This document shows, one piece after another, positions 38,201 to 49,478 of a DNA stretch of 64,000 bases. Under the pieces are notes generated by a model. The model was not told the origin of the DNA and searched no databases. It saw only the letters and a list, made by a program, of their open reading frames with translations. Where the stretch lies: contig OU744737.1 of the NCBI GenBank assembly GCA_916613615.1, positions 186,001 through 250,000 on the forward strand, read 5' to 3'. Position numbers and translations under genes: made by a program. The DNA is from Steromphala cineraria (Eukaryota; Mollusca; Gastropoda; Trochida; Trochidae). The stretch's first letter is position 1, and the number at the start of each line of letters is the position of its first letter.

Positions 38201-39205
38201 GTTGAGATTGATGCAAGGTGTGGGTAGTCGTTAGAGGTTGAGATTGATGCAAGGGGTCGGTAGTTGTGTGAGGTTGAGATTGATGCAGGGGGTCGGTAGT
38301 TGTTAGAGGTTGAGATTGATGCAGGGAGTCTGTTGTTGTTAGAGGTTGAGATTGATGCAAGGGATGGGTAGTTGTTAGAGGTTGAGATTGATGCAAGGTG
38401 TCGGTAGTTGTGTGAGGTTGAGATTGATGCAAGGTATCGGTAGTTGTGTGAGGTTGAGATTGATGCAAGGTGTCGGTAGTTGTTAGAGGTTGAGATTGAT
38501 GCAAGGTGTGGGTAGTTGTTAGATGTTGAGATTGATGCAGGGGGTCGGTAGTTGTTAGAGGTTGAGATTAATGCAGGGAGTCTGTTGTTGTTAGAGGTTG
38601 AGATTGATGCAAGGGGTCGGTAGTTGTGTGAGGTTGAGATTGATGCAAGGTGTGGGTAGTTGTTAGAGGTTGAGATTGATGCAAGGTGTGGGTAGTTGTT
38701 AGAGGTTGAGATTGATGCAGGGGGTCGGTAGTTGTTAGAGGTTGAGATTGGTGCAAGGGGTCGGTAGTTATGTGAGGTTGAGATTGATGCAAGGGGTCGG
38801 TAGTTGTTAGAGGTTGAGATTGATGCAAGGTGTGGGTAGTTGTTAGAGGTTGAGATTGATGCAAGGTGTCGGTAGTTGTGTGAGGTTGAGATTGATGCAA
38901 GGTGTCGGTAGTTGTGTGACGTTGAGATTGATGCAAGGTGTGGGTAGTTGTTAGAGGTTGAGATTGATGCAAGGTGTGGGTAGTTGTTAGAGGTTGAGAT
39001 TGATGCAGGGGGTCGGTAGTTGTTAGAGGTTGAGATTGATGCAGGGAGTCGGTAGTTGTTAGAGGTTGAGATTGATGCAAGGGGTCGGTAGTTGTGTGAG
39101 GTTGAGATTGATGCAAGGTGTGGGTAGTTGTTTAAGGTTGAGATTGATGCAAGGTGTGGGTAGTTGTTAGAGGTTGAGATTGATGCAAGGTGTGGGTAGT
39201 TGTTA
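29266..39205 (+). repeat. Block C2, indel-free for about 275 units
   Basis: Unit phase at 29280 and 39180 differs by 9,900 bp, exactly 275 units, and the phase looks constant at every point inspected between. Marker variants include TGTCGGAAGTTGTG, GATACAGGGGG, GTTGATATTGATGC, GAGATTGGTGC and GTTAGATGTTGAG, each recurring several times. On the C-rich strand this yields an open frame of over 2,800 codons starting in the previous register, but only because no unit shifts the frame. No gene is present. Confidence 0.92.
35500..38400 (+). repeat. Higher-order repeat of 1,008 bp (28 units)
   Basis: TGTCGGAAGTTG occurs at about 35523, 36531 and 37539, which is 1,008 bp apart each time. GCAAGGGATGGG occurs near 36131, 37139 and 38363, spacings of 1,008 and 1,224 bp (28 and 34 units). 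The same markers further left are at 33471 and 35091, 1,620 bp (45 units) apart. All steps are multiples of 36. The GAGATTGGTGC variant near 33711, 35763 and 37995 gives 2,052 and 2,232 bp (57 and 62 units). Confidence 0.86.
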
Positions 39206-41900
39206 GAGGTTGATAATTGATGCAAGGTGTGGGTAGTTGTTAGAGGTTGAGATTGATGCAGGGAGTCGGTAGTTGTTAGAGGTTGAGATTGATGCAGGGG
39301 GTCGGTAGTTGTTAGAGGTTGAGATTGATGCAAGGGGTCGGTAGTTGTGCGAGGTTGATAATTGATGCAGGGGGTCGGTAGTTGTGTGAGGTTGAGATTG
39401 ATGCAAGGTGTGGGTAGTTGTTAGAGGTTGAGATTGATGCAAGGGGTCGGTAGTTGTTAGAGGTTGTGATTGATGCAAGGTGTGGGTAGTTGTTAGAGGT
39501 TGAGATTGATGCAAGGTGTGGGTAGTTGTTAGAGGTTGAGATTGATGCAAGGTGTGGGTAGTTGTTAGAGGTTGAGATTGATGCAAGGTGTGGGTAGTTG
39601 TTAGAGGTTGAGATTGATGCAAGGTGTGGCTAGTTGTTAGAGGTTGAGATTGATGCAGGGGGTCGGTATTTGTTAGAGGTTGAGATTGATGCAGGGAGTC
39701 GGTAGTTGTTAGAGGTTGAGATTGATGCAAGGGTCGGTAGTTGTGCGAGGTTGATAATTGATGCAAGGGTCGGTAGTTTTGTGATGTTGAGATTAATGCA
39801 GGGAGTCGGTAGTAGTTAGAGGTTGAGATTGATGCAGGGGGTCGGTAGTTGTTAGAGGTTGAGATTGATGCAAGGGTCGGTAGTTGTGCGAGGTTGATAA
39901 TTGATGCAGAGGGTCGGTAGTTTTGTGATGTTGAGATTAATGCAGGGAGTCGGTAGTTGTTAGAGGTTGAGATTGATGCAGGGGGTCGGTAGTTGTTAGA
40001 GGTTGAGATTGATGCAAGGGCTCGGTAGTTGTTAGAGGTTGAGATTGATGCAAGGGTTCGGTAGTTGTAAGAGGTTGAGATTGATGCAAGGTGTGGGTAG
40101 TTGTTAGAGGTTGAGATTGATGCAGGGGGTCGGTAGTTTTGTGATGTTGAGATTTATGCAGAGAGTCGGTAGTTGTTAGAGGTTGAGATTGATGCAGGGG
40201 GTCGGTAGTTGTTAGAGGTTGAGATTGATGCAAGGGGTCGGTAGTTGTTAGAGGTTGAGATTGATGCAAGAGGTCGGTAGTTGTTAGAGGTTGAGATTGA
40301 TGCAAGGTGTGGGTAGTTGTTAGAGGTTGAGATTGATGCAAGGGGTCGGTAGTTGTTAGAGGTTGAGATTGATGCAGGGAGTCGGTAGTTGTTAGAGGTT
40401 GAGATTGATGCAAGGGTCGGTAGTTGTGCGAGATTGATAATTGATGCAGAGGGTCGGTAGTTTTGTGATGTTGAGATTAATGCAGGGAGTCGGTAGTTGT
40501 TAGAGGTTGAGATTGATGCAGGGGGTAGGTAGTTGTTAGAGGTTGAGATTGATGCAAGGGTCGGTAGTTGTGCGAGGTTGATAATTGATGCAGAGGGTCG
40601 CTAGTTTTGTGATGTTGAGATTAATGCAGGGAGTCGGTAGTTGTTAGAGGTTGAGATTGATGCAGGGGGTCGGTAGTTGTTAGAGGTTGAGATTGATGCA
40701 AGGGCTCGGTAGTTGTTAGAGGTTGAGATTGATGCAAGGTGTGGGTAGTTGTTAGTGGTTGAGATTGATGCAGGGGGTCGGTAGTTTTGTGATGTTGAGA
40801 TTTATGCAGGGAGTCGGTAGTTGTTAGAGGTTGAGATTGATGCAGGGGGTCGGTAGTTGTTAGAGGTTGAGATTGATGCAAGGGGTCGGTAGTTGTTAGA
40901 GGTTGAGATTGATGCAAGAGGTCGGTAGTTGTTAGAGGTTGAGATTGATGCAAGGTGTGGGTAGTTGTTAGAGGTTGAGATTGATGCAGGGGGTCGGTAG
41001 TTTTGTGATGTTGAGATTTATGCAGGGAGTCGGTAGTTGTGTGAGGTTGAGATTGATGCAAGGGGTCGGTAGTTGTTAGAGGTTGAGATTGATGCAGGGG
41101 GTCGGTAGTTGTTAGAGGTTGAGATTGATGCAAGGGGTCGGTAGTTGTTAGAGGTTGAGATTGATGCAAGGGGTCGGTAGTTGTTAGAGGTTGAGATTGA
41201 TGCAGGGAGTCGGTAGTTGTTAGAGGTTGAGATTGATGCAGGGAGTCGGTAGTTGTGTGAGGTTGAGATTGATGCAGGGAGTCGGTAGTTGTTAGAGGTT
41301 GAGATTGATGCAAGGGGTCGGTAGTTGTGTGAGGTTTAGATTGATGCAAGGGGTCGGTAGTTGTGTGAGGTTGAGATTGATGCAAGTGGTCGGTAGTTGT
41401 TAGAGGTTGAGATTGATGCAGGGGGTTGGTAGTTGTTAGAGGTTGAGATTGATGCAGGGGGTCGGTAGTTGTGTGAGGTTGAGATTGATGCAAGGGTCGG
41501 TAGTTGTTAGAGGTTGAGATTGATGCAAGGGCTCGGTAGTTGTTAGAGGTTGAGATTGATGCAAGGGTTCGGTAGTTGTAAGAGGTTGAGATTGATGCAA
41601 GGTGTGGGTAGTTGTTAGAGGTTGAGATTGATGCAGGGGGTCGGTAGTTTTGTGATGTTGAGATTTATGCAGGGAGTCGGTAGTTGTTAGAGGTTGAGAT
41701 TGATGCAGGGGGTCGGTAGTTGTTAGAGGTTGAGATTGATGCAAGGGGTCGGTAGTTGTTAGAGGTTGAGATTGATGCAAGAGGTCGGTAGTTGTTAGAT
41801 GTTGAGATTGATGCAAGGTGTGGGTAGTTGTTAGAGGTTGAGATTGATGCAGGGGGTCGGTAGTTTTGTGATGTTGAGATTTATGCAGGGTGTCGGTAGT
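39206..41900 (+). repeat. Block C3, indel-rich transition zone
   Basis: From about 39210 the array abruptly gains 37 bp units, in which TTGATAATTGATGC replaces TTGAGATTGATGC, and 35 bp units with GCAAGGGTCGG. They often occur as linked pairs near 39727-39760, 39871-39900, 40411-40440 and 40555-40590, where the net phase is restored. The variant TTTTGTGATGTTGAGATTAA starts here. A 144 bp (four-unit) repeat is visible twice: TTTTGTGATG at 39777 and 39921, and again at 40461 and 40605. A segment of about 827 bp, ending in GCAAGGGTCGG near 41490, is repeated ending near 42317. Confidence 0.88.
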
Positions 41901-41902
41901 TG

Positions 41903-44900
41903 TGTGAGGTTGAGATTGATGCAAGGGGTCGGTAGTTGTTAGAGGTTGAGATTGATGCAGGGGGTCGGTAGTTGTTAGAGGTTGAGATTGATGCAAGGGG
42001 TCGGTAGTTGTTACAGTTTGAGATTGATGCAGGGAGTCGGTAGTTGTTAGAGGTTGAGATTGATGCAGGGAGTCGGTAGTTGTTAGAGGTTGAGATTTAT
42101 GCAGGGAGTCGGTAGTTGTTAGAGGTTGAGATTGATGCAAGGGGTCGGTAGTTGTGTGAGGTTTAGATTGATGCAAGGGGTCGGTAGTTGTGTGAGGTTG
42201 AGATTGATGCAAGTGGTCGGTAGTTGTTAGAGGTTGAGATTGATGCAGGGGGTTGGTAGTTGTTAGAGGTTGAGATTGATGCAGGGGGTCGGTAGTTGTG
42301 TGAGGTTGAGATTGATGCAAGGGTCGGTAGTTGTTAGAGGTTGAGATTGATGCAAGGTGTGGGTAGTTGTTAGAGGTTGAGATTGATGCAAGGTGTGGGT
42401 AGTTGTTAGAGGTTGAGATTGATGCAAGGGGTCGGTAGTTGTTAGAGGTTGAGATTGATGCAGGGAGTCTGTTGTTGTTAGAGGTTGAGATTGATGCAAG
42501 GGGTCGGTAGTTGTGTGAGGTTGAGATTGATGCAAGGGGTCGGTAGTTGTTAGAGGTTGAGATTGATGCAAGGGGTCGGTAGTTGTGTGAGTTTGAGATT
42601 GATGCAAGGGGTCGGTAGTTGTTAGAGGTTGAGATTGATGCAAGGTGTGGTTAGTTGTTAGAGGTTGAGATTGATGCAGGGGGTCGGTAGTTGTTAGAGG
42701 AAGAGATTGATGCAAGGGTCGGTAGTTCTGTGAGGTTGAGATTGATGCAAGGGGTCGGTAGTTGTTAGAGGTTGAGATTGATGCAAGGTGTGGGTAGTTG
42801 TTAGAGGTTGAGATTGATGCAGGGAGTCTGTTGTTGTTAGAGGTTGAGATTGATGCAAGGTGTGGGTAGTTGTTAGAGGTTGAGATTGATGCAGGGAGTC
42901 TGTTGTTGTTAGAGGTTGAGATTGATGCAAGGTGTGGGTAGTTGTGTGAGGTTGAGATTGATGCAAGGTGTGGGTAGTTGTTAGAGGTTGATAATTGATG
43001 CAAGGTGTGGGTAGTTGTTAGAGGTTGAGATTGATGCAAGGTGTGGGTAGTTGTTAGAGGTTGAGATTGATGCAAGGTGTGGGTAGTTGTTAGAGGTTGA
43101 GATTGATGCAAGGTGTGGGTAGTTGTTAGAGGTTGAAATTGATGCAAGGTGTGGGTAGTTGTGTGAGGTTGAGATTGATGCAAGGTGTGGGTAGTTGTTA
43201 GAGGTTGAGATTGATGCAAGGTGTGGGTAGTTGTTAGAGGTTGAGATTGATGCAGGGGGTCGGTAGTTGTTAGAGGTTGAGATTGATGCAAGGGGTCGGT
43301 AGTTGTTAGAGGATGAGATTGATGCAGGGAGTTGGTAGTTGTTAGAGGTTGAGATTGATGCAGGGGGTCGGTAGTTGTTAGAGGTTGAGATTGATGCAAG
43401 GGGTCGGTAGTTGTTAGAGGATGAGATTGATGCAGGGAGTTGGTAGTTGTTAGAGGTTGAGATTGATGCAGGGAGTCGGTAGTTGTTAGATGTTGAGATT
43501 GATGCAGGGAGTCGGTAGTTGTGTGAGGTTGAGATTGATGCAAGGGGTCCGTAGTTGTTAGAGGTTGAGATTGATGCAAGGTGTCGGTAGTTGTGTGAGG
43601 TTGAGATTGATGCAAGGTGTCGGTAGTTGTGTGAGGTTGAGATTGATGCAAGGGGTCGGTAGTTGTGTGAGGTTGAGATTGATGCAAGGGGTCGGTAGTT
43701 GTTAGAGGTTGAGATTGATGCAGGGGGTCGGTAGTTGTTAGAGGTTGAGATTGATGCAAGGGGTCGGTAGTTGTTACAGTTTGAGATTGATGCAGGGAGT
43801 CGGTAGTTGTTAGAGGTTGAGATTGATGCAGGGAGTCGGTAGTTGTTAGAGGTTGAGATTTATGCAGGGAGTCGGTAGTTGTTAGAGGTTGAGATTGATG
43901 CAAGGGGTCGGTAGTTGTGTGAGGTTTAGATTGATGCAAGGGGTCGGTAGTTGTGTGAGGTTGAGATTGATGCAAGTGGTCGGTAGTTGTTAGAGGTTGA
44001 GATTGATGCAGGGGGTTGGTAGTTGTTAGAGGTTGAGATTGATGCAGGGGGTCGGTAGTTGTGTGAGGTTGAGATTGATGCAAGGGTCGGTAGTTGTTAG
44101 AGGTTGAGATTGATGCAAGGTGTGGGTAGTTGTTAGAGGTTGAGATTGATGCAAGGTGTGGGTAGTTGTTAGAGGTTGAGATTGATGCAAGGGGTCGGTA
44201 GTTGTTAGAGGTTGAGATTGATGCAGGGAGTCTGTTGTTGTTAGAGGTTGAGATTGATGCAAGGGGTCGGTAGTTGTGTGAGGTTGAGATTGATGCAAGG
44301 GGTCGGTAGTTGTTAGAGGTTGAGATTGATGCAAGGGGTCGGTAGTTGTGTGAGTTTGAGATTGATGCAAGGGGTCGGTAGTTGTTAGAGGTTGAGATTG
44401 ATGCAAGGTGTGGTTAGTTGTTAGAGGTTGAGATTGATGCAGGGGGTCGGTAGTTGTTAGAGGAAGAGATTGATGCAAGGGTCGGTAGTTCTGTGAGGTT
44501 GAGATTGATGCAAGGGGTCGGTAGTTGTTAGAGGTTGAGATTGATGCAAGGTGTGGGTAGTTGTTAGAGGTTGAGATTGATGCAGGGAGTCTGTTGTTGT
44601 TAGAGGTTGAGATTGATGCAAGGTGTGGGTAGTTGTTAGAGGTTGAGATTGATGCAGGGAGTCTGTTGTTGTTAGAGGTTGAGATTGATGCAAGGTGTGG
44701 GTAGTTGTGTGAGGTTGAGATTGATGCAAGGTGTGGGTAGTTGTTAGAGGTTGATAATTGATGCAAGGTGTGGGTAGTTGTTAGAGGTTGAGATTGATGC
44801 AAGGTGTGGGTAGTTGTTAGAGGTTGAGATTGATGCAAGGTGTGGGTAGTTGTTAGAGGTTGAGATTGATGCAAGGTGTGGGTAGTTGTTAGAGGTTGAG

Positions 44901-45482
44901 ATTGATGCAAGGTGTGGGTAGTTGTGTGAGGTTGAGATTGATGCAAGGTGTGGGTAGTTGTTAGAGGTTGAGATTGATGCAAGGTGTGGGTAGTTGTTAG
45001 AGGTTGAGATTGATGCAGGGGGTCGGTAGTTGTTAGAGGTTGAGATTGATGCAAGGGGTCGGTAGTTGTTAGAGGATGAGATTGATGCAGGGAGTTGGTA
45101 GTTGTTAGAGGTTGAGATTGATGCAGGGGGTCGGTAGTTGTTAGAGGTTGAGATTGATGCAAGGGGTCGGTAGTTGTTAGAGGATGAGATTGATGCAGGG
45201 AGTTGGTAGTTGTTAGAGGTTGAGATTGATGCAGGGAGTCGGTAGTTGTTAGATGTTGAGATTGATGCAGGGAGTCGGTAGTTGTGTGAGGTTGAGATTG
45301 ATGCAAGGGGTCCGTAGTTGTTAGAGGTTGAGATTGATGCAAGGTGTCGGTAGTTGTGTGAGGTTGAGATTGATGCAAGGTGTCGGTAGTTGTGTGAGGT
45401 TGAGATTGATGCAAGGGGTCGGTAGTTGTGTGAGGTTGAGATTGATGCAAGGGGTCGGTAGTTGTTAGAGGTTGAGATTGAT
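41903..45482 (+). repeat. Tandem duplication, period 1,763 bp
   Basis: Two copies lie head to tail, about 41903-43700 and 43700-45482. Paired markers 1,763 bp apart are TTACAGTTTGAG (42011 and 43774), the 35 bp unit GCAAGGGTCGG before an AGGTGTGGG unit (about 42317 and 44080), and GAGGAAGAGATTG followed by TAGTTCTGTGAGG (about 42698 and 44461). The period is 49 units minus one base, because each copy has net short units. The right edge is set where 45482 reads CAAGGGG but the first copy reads CAGGGGG. One change seen inside is TTGAAATTG near 43136 in the first copy only. Confidence 0.9.
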
Positions 45483-46240
45483 GCAAGGGGTCGGTAGTTG
45501 TTAGAGGTTGAGATTGATGCAAGGGGTCGGTAGTTGTTAGAGGTTGAGATTGATGCAGGGGGTCGGTAGTTTTGTGATGTTGAGATTTATGCAGGGAGTC
45601 GGTAGTTGTTAGAGGTTGAGATTGATGCAGGGGGTCGGTAGGTGTTAGAGGTTGAGATTGATGCAAGGCGTCGGTAGTTGTTAGAGGTTGAGATTGATGC
45701 AGGGAGTCGGTAGTTGTTAGAGGTTGAGATTGATGCAGGGAGTCGGTAGTTGTGTGAGGTTGAGATTGATGCAGGGAGTCGGTAGTTGTTAGAGGTTGAG
45801 ATTGATGCAAGGGGTCGGTAGTTGTGTGAGGTTGAGATTGATGCAAGGGGTCGGTAGTTGTGTGAGGTTGAGATTGATGCAAGGGGTCGGTAGTTGTTAG
45901 AGGTTGAGATTGATGCAGGGGGTCGGTAGTTGTTAGAGGTTGAGATTGATGCAGTGGGTCGGTAGTTGTGTGAGGTTGAGATTGATACAACGGGTCGGTA
46001 GTTGTAAGAGGTTGAGATTGATGCAGGGAGTCGGTAGTTGTGTAAGGTTGAGATTGATGCAAGGGGTCGGTAGTTTTGTGATGTTGAGATTTATGCAGGG
46101 AGTCGGTAGTTGTTAGAGGTTGAGATTGATGCAGGGGGTCGGTAGTTGTTAGAGGTTGAGATTGATGCAAGGTGTGGGTAGTTGTTAGAGGTTGAGATTG
46201 ATGCAGGGGGTCGGTAGTTTTGTGGTGTTGAGATTTATGC
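45483..46240 (+). repeat. Satellite without a clean higher-order period
   Basis: About 21 units, mostly GGGTCGG types, with TTTTGTGATGTTGAGATTTA near 45569 and 46077 and a TTTTGTGGTG version near 46219. Single-unit oddities include GTCGGTAGGTGTTAG near 45640, GCAAGGCGTCGG near 45664 and GATACAACGGG near 45985. The first two recur in the three-copy repeat between 47.4 and 53.6 kb, so this stretch is a related fragment of it. Nothing else is seen here. Confidence 0.8.
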
Positions 46241-47400
46241 AGGGTGTCGGTAGTTGTTAGAGGTTGAGATTGATGCAGGGGGTCGGTAGTTGTGTAAGGT
46301 TTATAATTGATGCAGGGAGTCGGTAGTTGTGCGAGGTTGAGATTGATGCAAGGGGTCGGTAGTTGTGTGAGGTTGAGATTGATGCAAGGTGTGGGTAGTT
46401 GTTAGAGTTTGAGATTGATGCAAGGGGACGGTAGTTGTTAGAGGTTGAGATTGATGCAAGGTGTGGGTAGTTGTTAGAGGTTGAGATTGATGCAAGGTGT
46501 GGGTAGTTGTTAGAGGTTGAGATTGATGCATGGTGTGGGTAGTTGTTTGAGTTTGAGATTGATGCAAGGTGTGGGTAGTTGTTAGAGGTTGAGATTGATG
46601 CAAGGTGTGGGTAGTTGTTAGAGGTTGATAATTGATTCAAGGTGTGGGTAGTTGTTAGAGGTTGAGATTGATGCAAGGTGTGGGTAGTTGTTAGAGGTTG
46701 AGATTGATGCAAGGTGTGGGTAGTTGTTAGAGGTTGAGATTGATGCAAGGTGTGGGTAGTTGTTAGAGGTTGAGATTGATGCAAGGTGTGGGTAGTTGTG
46801 TGAGGTTGAGATTGATGCAAGGTGTGGGTAGTTGTTAGAGGTTGAGATTGATGCAAGGTGTGGGTAGTTGTTAGAGTTTGAGATTGATGCAGGGGGTCAG
46901 TAGTTTTGTGATGTTGAGATTTATGCAGGGAGTCGGTAGTTGTTAGAGGTTGAGATTGATGCAGGGGGTCGGTAGTTGTTAGAGGTTGAGATTGATGCAA
47001 GGGGTCGGTAGTTGTGCGAGGTTGATAATTGATGCAGGGGGTCGGTAGTTGTGTGAGGTTGAGATTGATGCAAGGGGTCGGTAGTTGTTAGAGGTTGAGA
47101 TTGATGCAAGGTGTGGGTAGTTGTTAGAGGTTGAGATTGATGCAGGGGGTCGGTAGTTGTTAGAGGTTGAGATTGATGCAATGGGTCGGTAGTTGTGTGA
47201 GGTTGAGATTGATGCAAGGGGTCGGTAGTTGTGTGAGGTTGAGATTGATACAAGGTGTGGGTAGTTGTTAGAGGTTGAGATTGATGCAGGGGGTCGGTAG
47301 TTTTGTGATGTTGAGATTTATGCAGGGAGTCGGTAGTTGTTAGAGGTTGAGATTGATGCAGGGGGTCGGTAGTTGTTAGAGGTTGAGATTGATGCAAGGG
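46240..47400 (+). repeat. Left copy of a segment repeated 7,995 bp away
   Basis: Rare variants match a second copy at about 54235-55395 at a constant offset of 7,995 bp: GATGCATGGTG (46529 and 54524 for CATGG), ATTGATTCAAGG (46634 and 54629) and GGGTCAGTAGTTTTG (46895 and 54890). GTTTATAATTGATGC near 46300 and GGGGACGGTAG near 46434 are also shared. Differences include several TAGAGTTTGAG units in this copy where the other has TAGAGGTTGAG, and one extra base near 46281. The two copies flank the three-copy block between them. Confidence 0.88.
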
Positions 47401-49478
47401 GTCGGTAGTTGTTAGAGGTTGAGATTGATGCAAGGGGTCGGTAGTTGTTATAGGTTGAGATTGATGCAAGGGGTCGGTAGTTGTTAGAGGTTGAGATTGA
47501 TGCAAGGTGTGGGTAGTTGTTAGAAGTTGAGATTGATGCAGGGGGTCGGTAGTTTTGTGATGTTGAGATTTATGCAGGGAGTCGGTAGTTGTTAGAGGTT
47601 GAGATTGATGCAGGGGGTCGGTAGTTGTTAGAGGTTGAGATTGATGCAAGGGGTCGGTAGTTGTTAGAGGTTGAGATTGATGCAAGGGGTCGGTAGTTGT
47701 TATAGGTTGAGATTGATGCAAGGGGTCGGTAGTTGTTAGAGGTTGAGATTGATGCAAGGTGTGGTTAGTTGTTAGAGGTTGAGATTGATGCAGGGGGTCG
47801 GTAGTTGTTAGAGGAAGAGATTGATGCATGGGTCGGTAGTTCTGTGAGGTTGAGATTGATGCAAGGGGTCGGTAGTTGTTAGAGGTTGAGATTGATGCAA
47901 GGTGTGGGTAGTTGTTAGAGGTTGAGATTGATGCAGGGAGTCTGTTGTTGTTAGAGGTTGAGATTGATGCAAGGTGTGGGTAGTTGTTAGAGGTTGAGAT
48001 TGATGCAGGGAGTCTGTTGTTGTTAGAGGTTGAGATTGATGCAAGGTGTGGGTAGTTGTGTGAGGTTGAGATTGATGCAAGGTGTGGGTAGTTGTTAGAG
48101 GTTGATAATTGATGCAAGGTGTGGGTAGTTGTTAGAGGTTGAGATTGATGCAAGGTGTGGGTAGTTGTTAGAGGTTGAGATTGATGCAAGGTGTGGGTAG
48201 TTGTTAGAGGTTGAGATTGATGCAAGGTGTGGGTAGTTGTTAGAGGTTGAGATTGATGCAAGGTGTGGGTAGTTGTGTGAGGTTGAGATTGATGCAAGGT
48301 GTGGGCAGTTGTTAGAGGTTGAGATTGATGCAAGCTGTGGGTAGTTGTTAGAGGTTGAGATTGATGCAGGGGGTCGGTAGTTGTTAGAGGTTGAGATTGA
48401 TGCAAGGGGTCGGTAGTTGTTAGAGGTTGAGATTGATGCAGGGAGTTGGTAGTTGTTAGAGGTTGAGATTGATGCAGGGAGTCGGTAGTTGTGTGAGGTT
48501 GAGATTGATGCAAGGGGTCGGTAGTTGTGTGAGGTTGAGATTGATGCAAGGGGTCGGTAGTTGTTAGAGGTTGAGATTGATGCAGGGAGTCGGTAGTTGT
48601 TAGATGTTGAGATTGATGCAGGGAGTCGGTAGTTGTGTGAGGTTGAGATTGATGCAAGGGGTCGGTAGTTGTTAGAGGTTGAGATTGATGCAAGGTGTCG
48701 GTAGTTGTGTGAGGTTGAGATTGATGCAAGGTGTCGGTAGTTGTGTGAGGTTGAGATTGATGCAAGGGGTCGGTAGTTGTGTGAGGTTGAGATTGATGCA
48801 AGGGGTCGGTAGTTGTTAGAGGTTGAGATTGATGCAAGGGGTCGGTAGTTGTTAGAGGTTGAGATTGATGCAAGGGGTCGGTAGTTGTATGAGGTTGAGA
48901 TTGATGCAGGGGGTCGGTAGTTTTGTGATGTTGAGATTTATGCAGGGAGTCGGTAGTTGTTAGAGGTTGAGATTGATGCAGGGGGTCGGTAGTTGTTAGA
49001 GGTTGAGATTGATGCAAGGCGTCGGTAGTTGTTAGAGGTTGAGATTGATGCAGGGAGTCCGTAGTTGTTAGAGGTTGAGATTGATGCAGGGAGTCGGTAG
49101 TTGTGTGAGGTTGAGATTGATGCAGGGAGTCGGTAGTTGTTAGAGGTTGAGATTGATGCAAGGGGTCGGTAGTTGTGTGAGGTTGAGATTGATGCAAGGG
49201 GTCGGTAGTTGTTAGAGGTTGAGATTGATGCAGGGGGTCGGTAGTTGTTAGAGGTTGAGATTGATGCAGTGGGTCGGTAGTTGTGTGAGGTTGAGATTGA
49301 TGCAACGGGTCGGTAGTTGTAAGAGGTTGAGATTGATGCAAGGTGTGGGTAGTTGTTAGAGGTTGAGATTGATGTAAGGTGTGGGTAGTTGTTAGAGGTT
49401 GAGATTGATGCAAGGTGTGGGTAGTTGTTAGAGGTTGAGATTGATGCAAGGTGTGGGTAGTTGTTAGAGGTTGAGATT
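47391..49478 (+). repeat. Large higher-order repeat, copy 1 of 3 (2,088 bp)
   Basis: First of three head-to-tail copies. Markers are TTTTGTGATG at 47553, GAGGAAGAGATTG near 47812, TGTGGGCAGTTG near 48300, CAAGCTGTGGG at 48331, GCAACGGGTCGG near 49302 and GATGTAAGG near 49371. Each has a partner 2,088 bp (58 units) to the right. It contains one 35 bp unit and one 37 bp unit, which cancel in length. It differs from the others by CATGGGTCGG near 47827, where they have CAAGGGTCGG. Confidence 0.9.

Noticed and set aside
34732..39333. Second long minus-strand frame (STSNNYPHLASI repeats) overlapping the first
   Set aside because: Same repeat in another frame. Two overlapping open frames both follow from the composition of one unit and are not independent genes.
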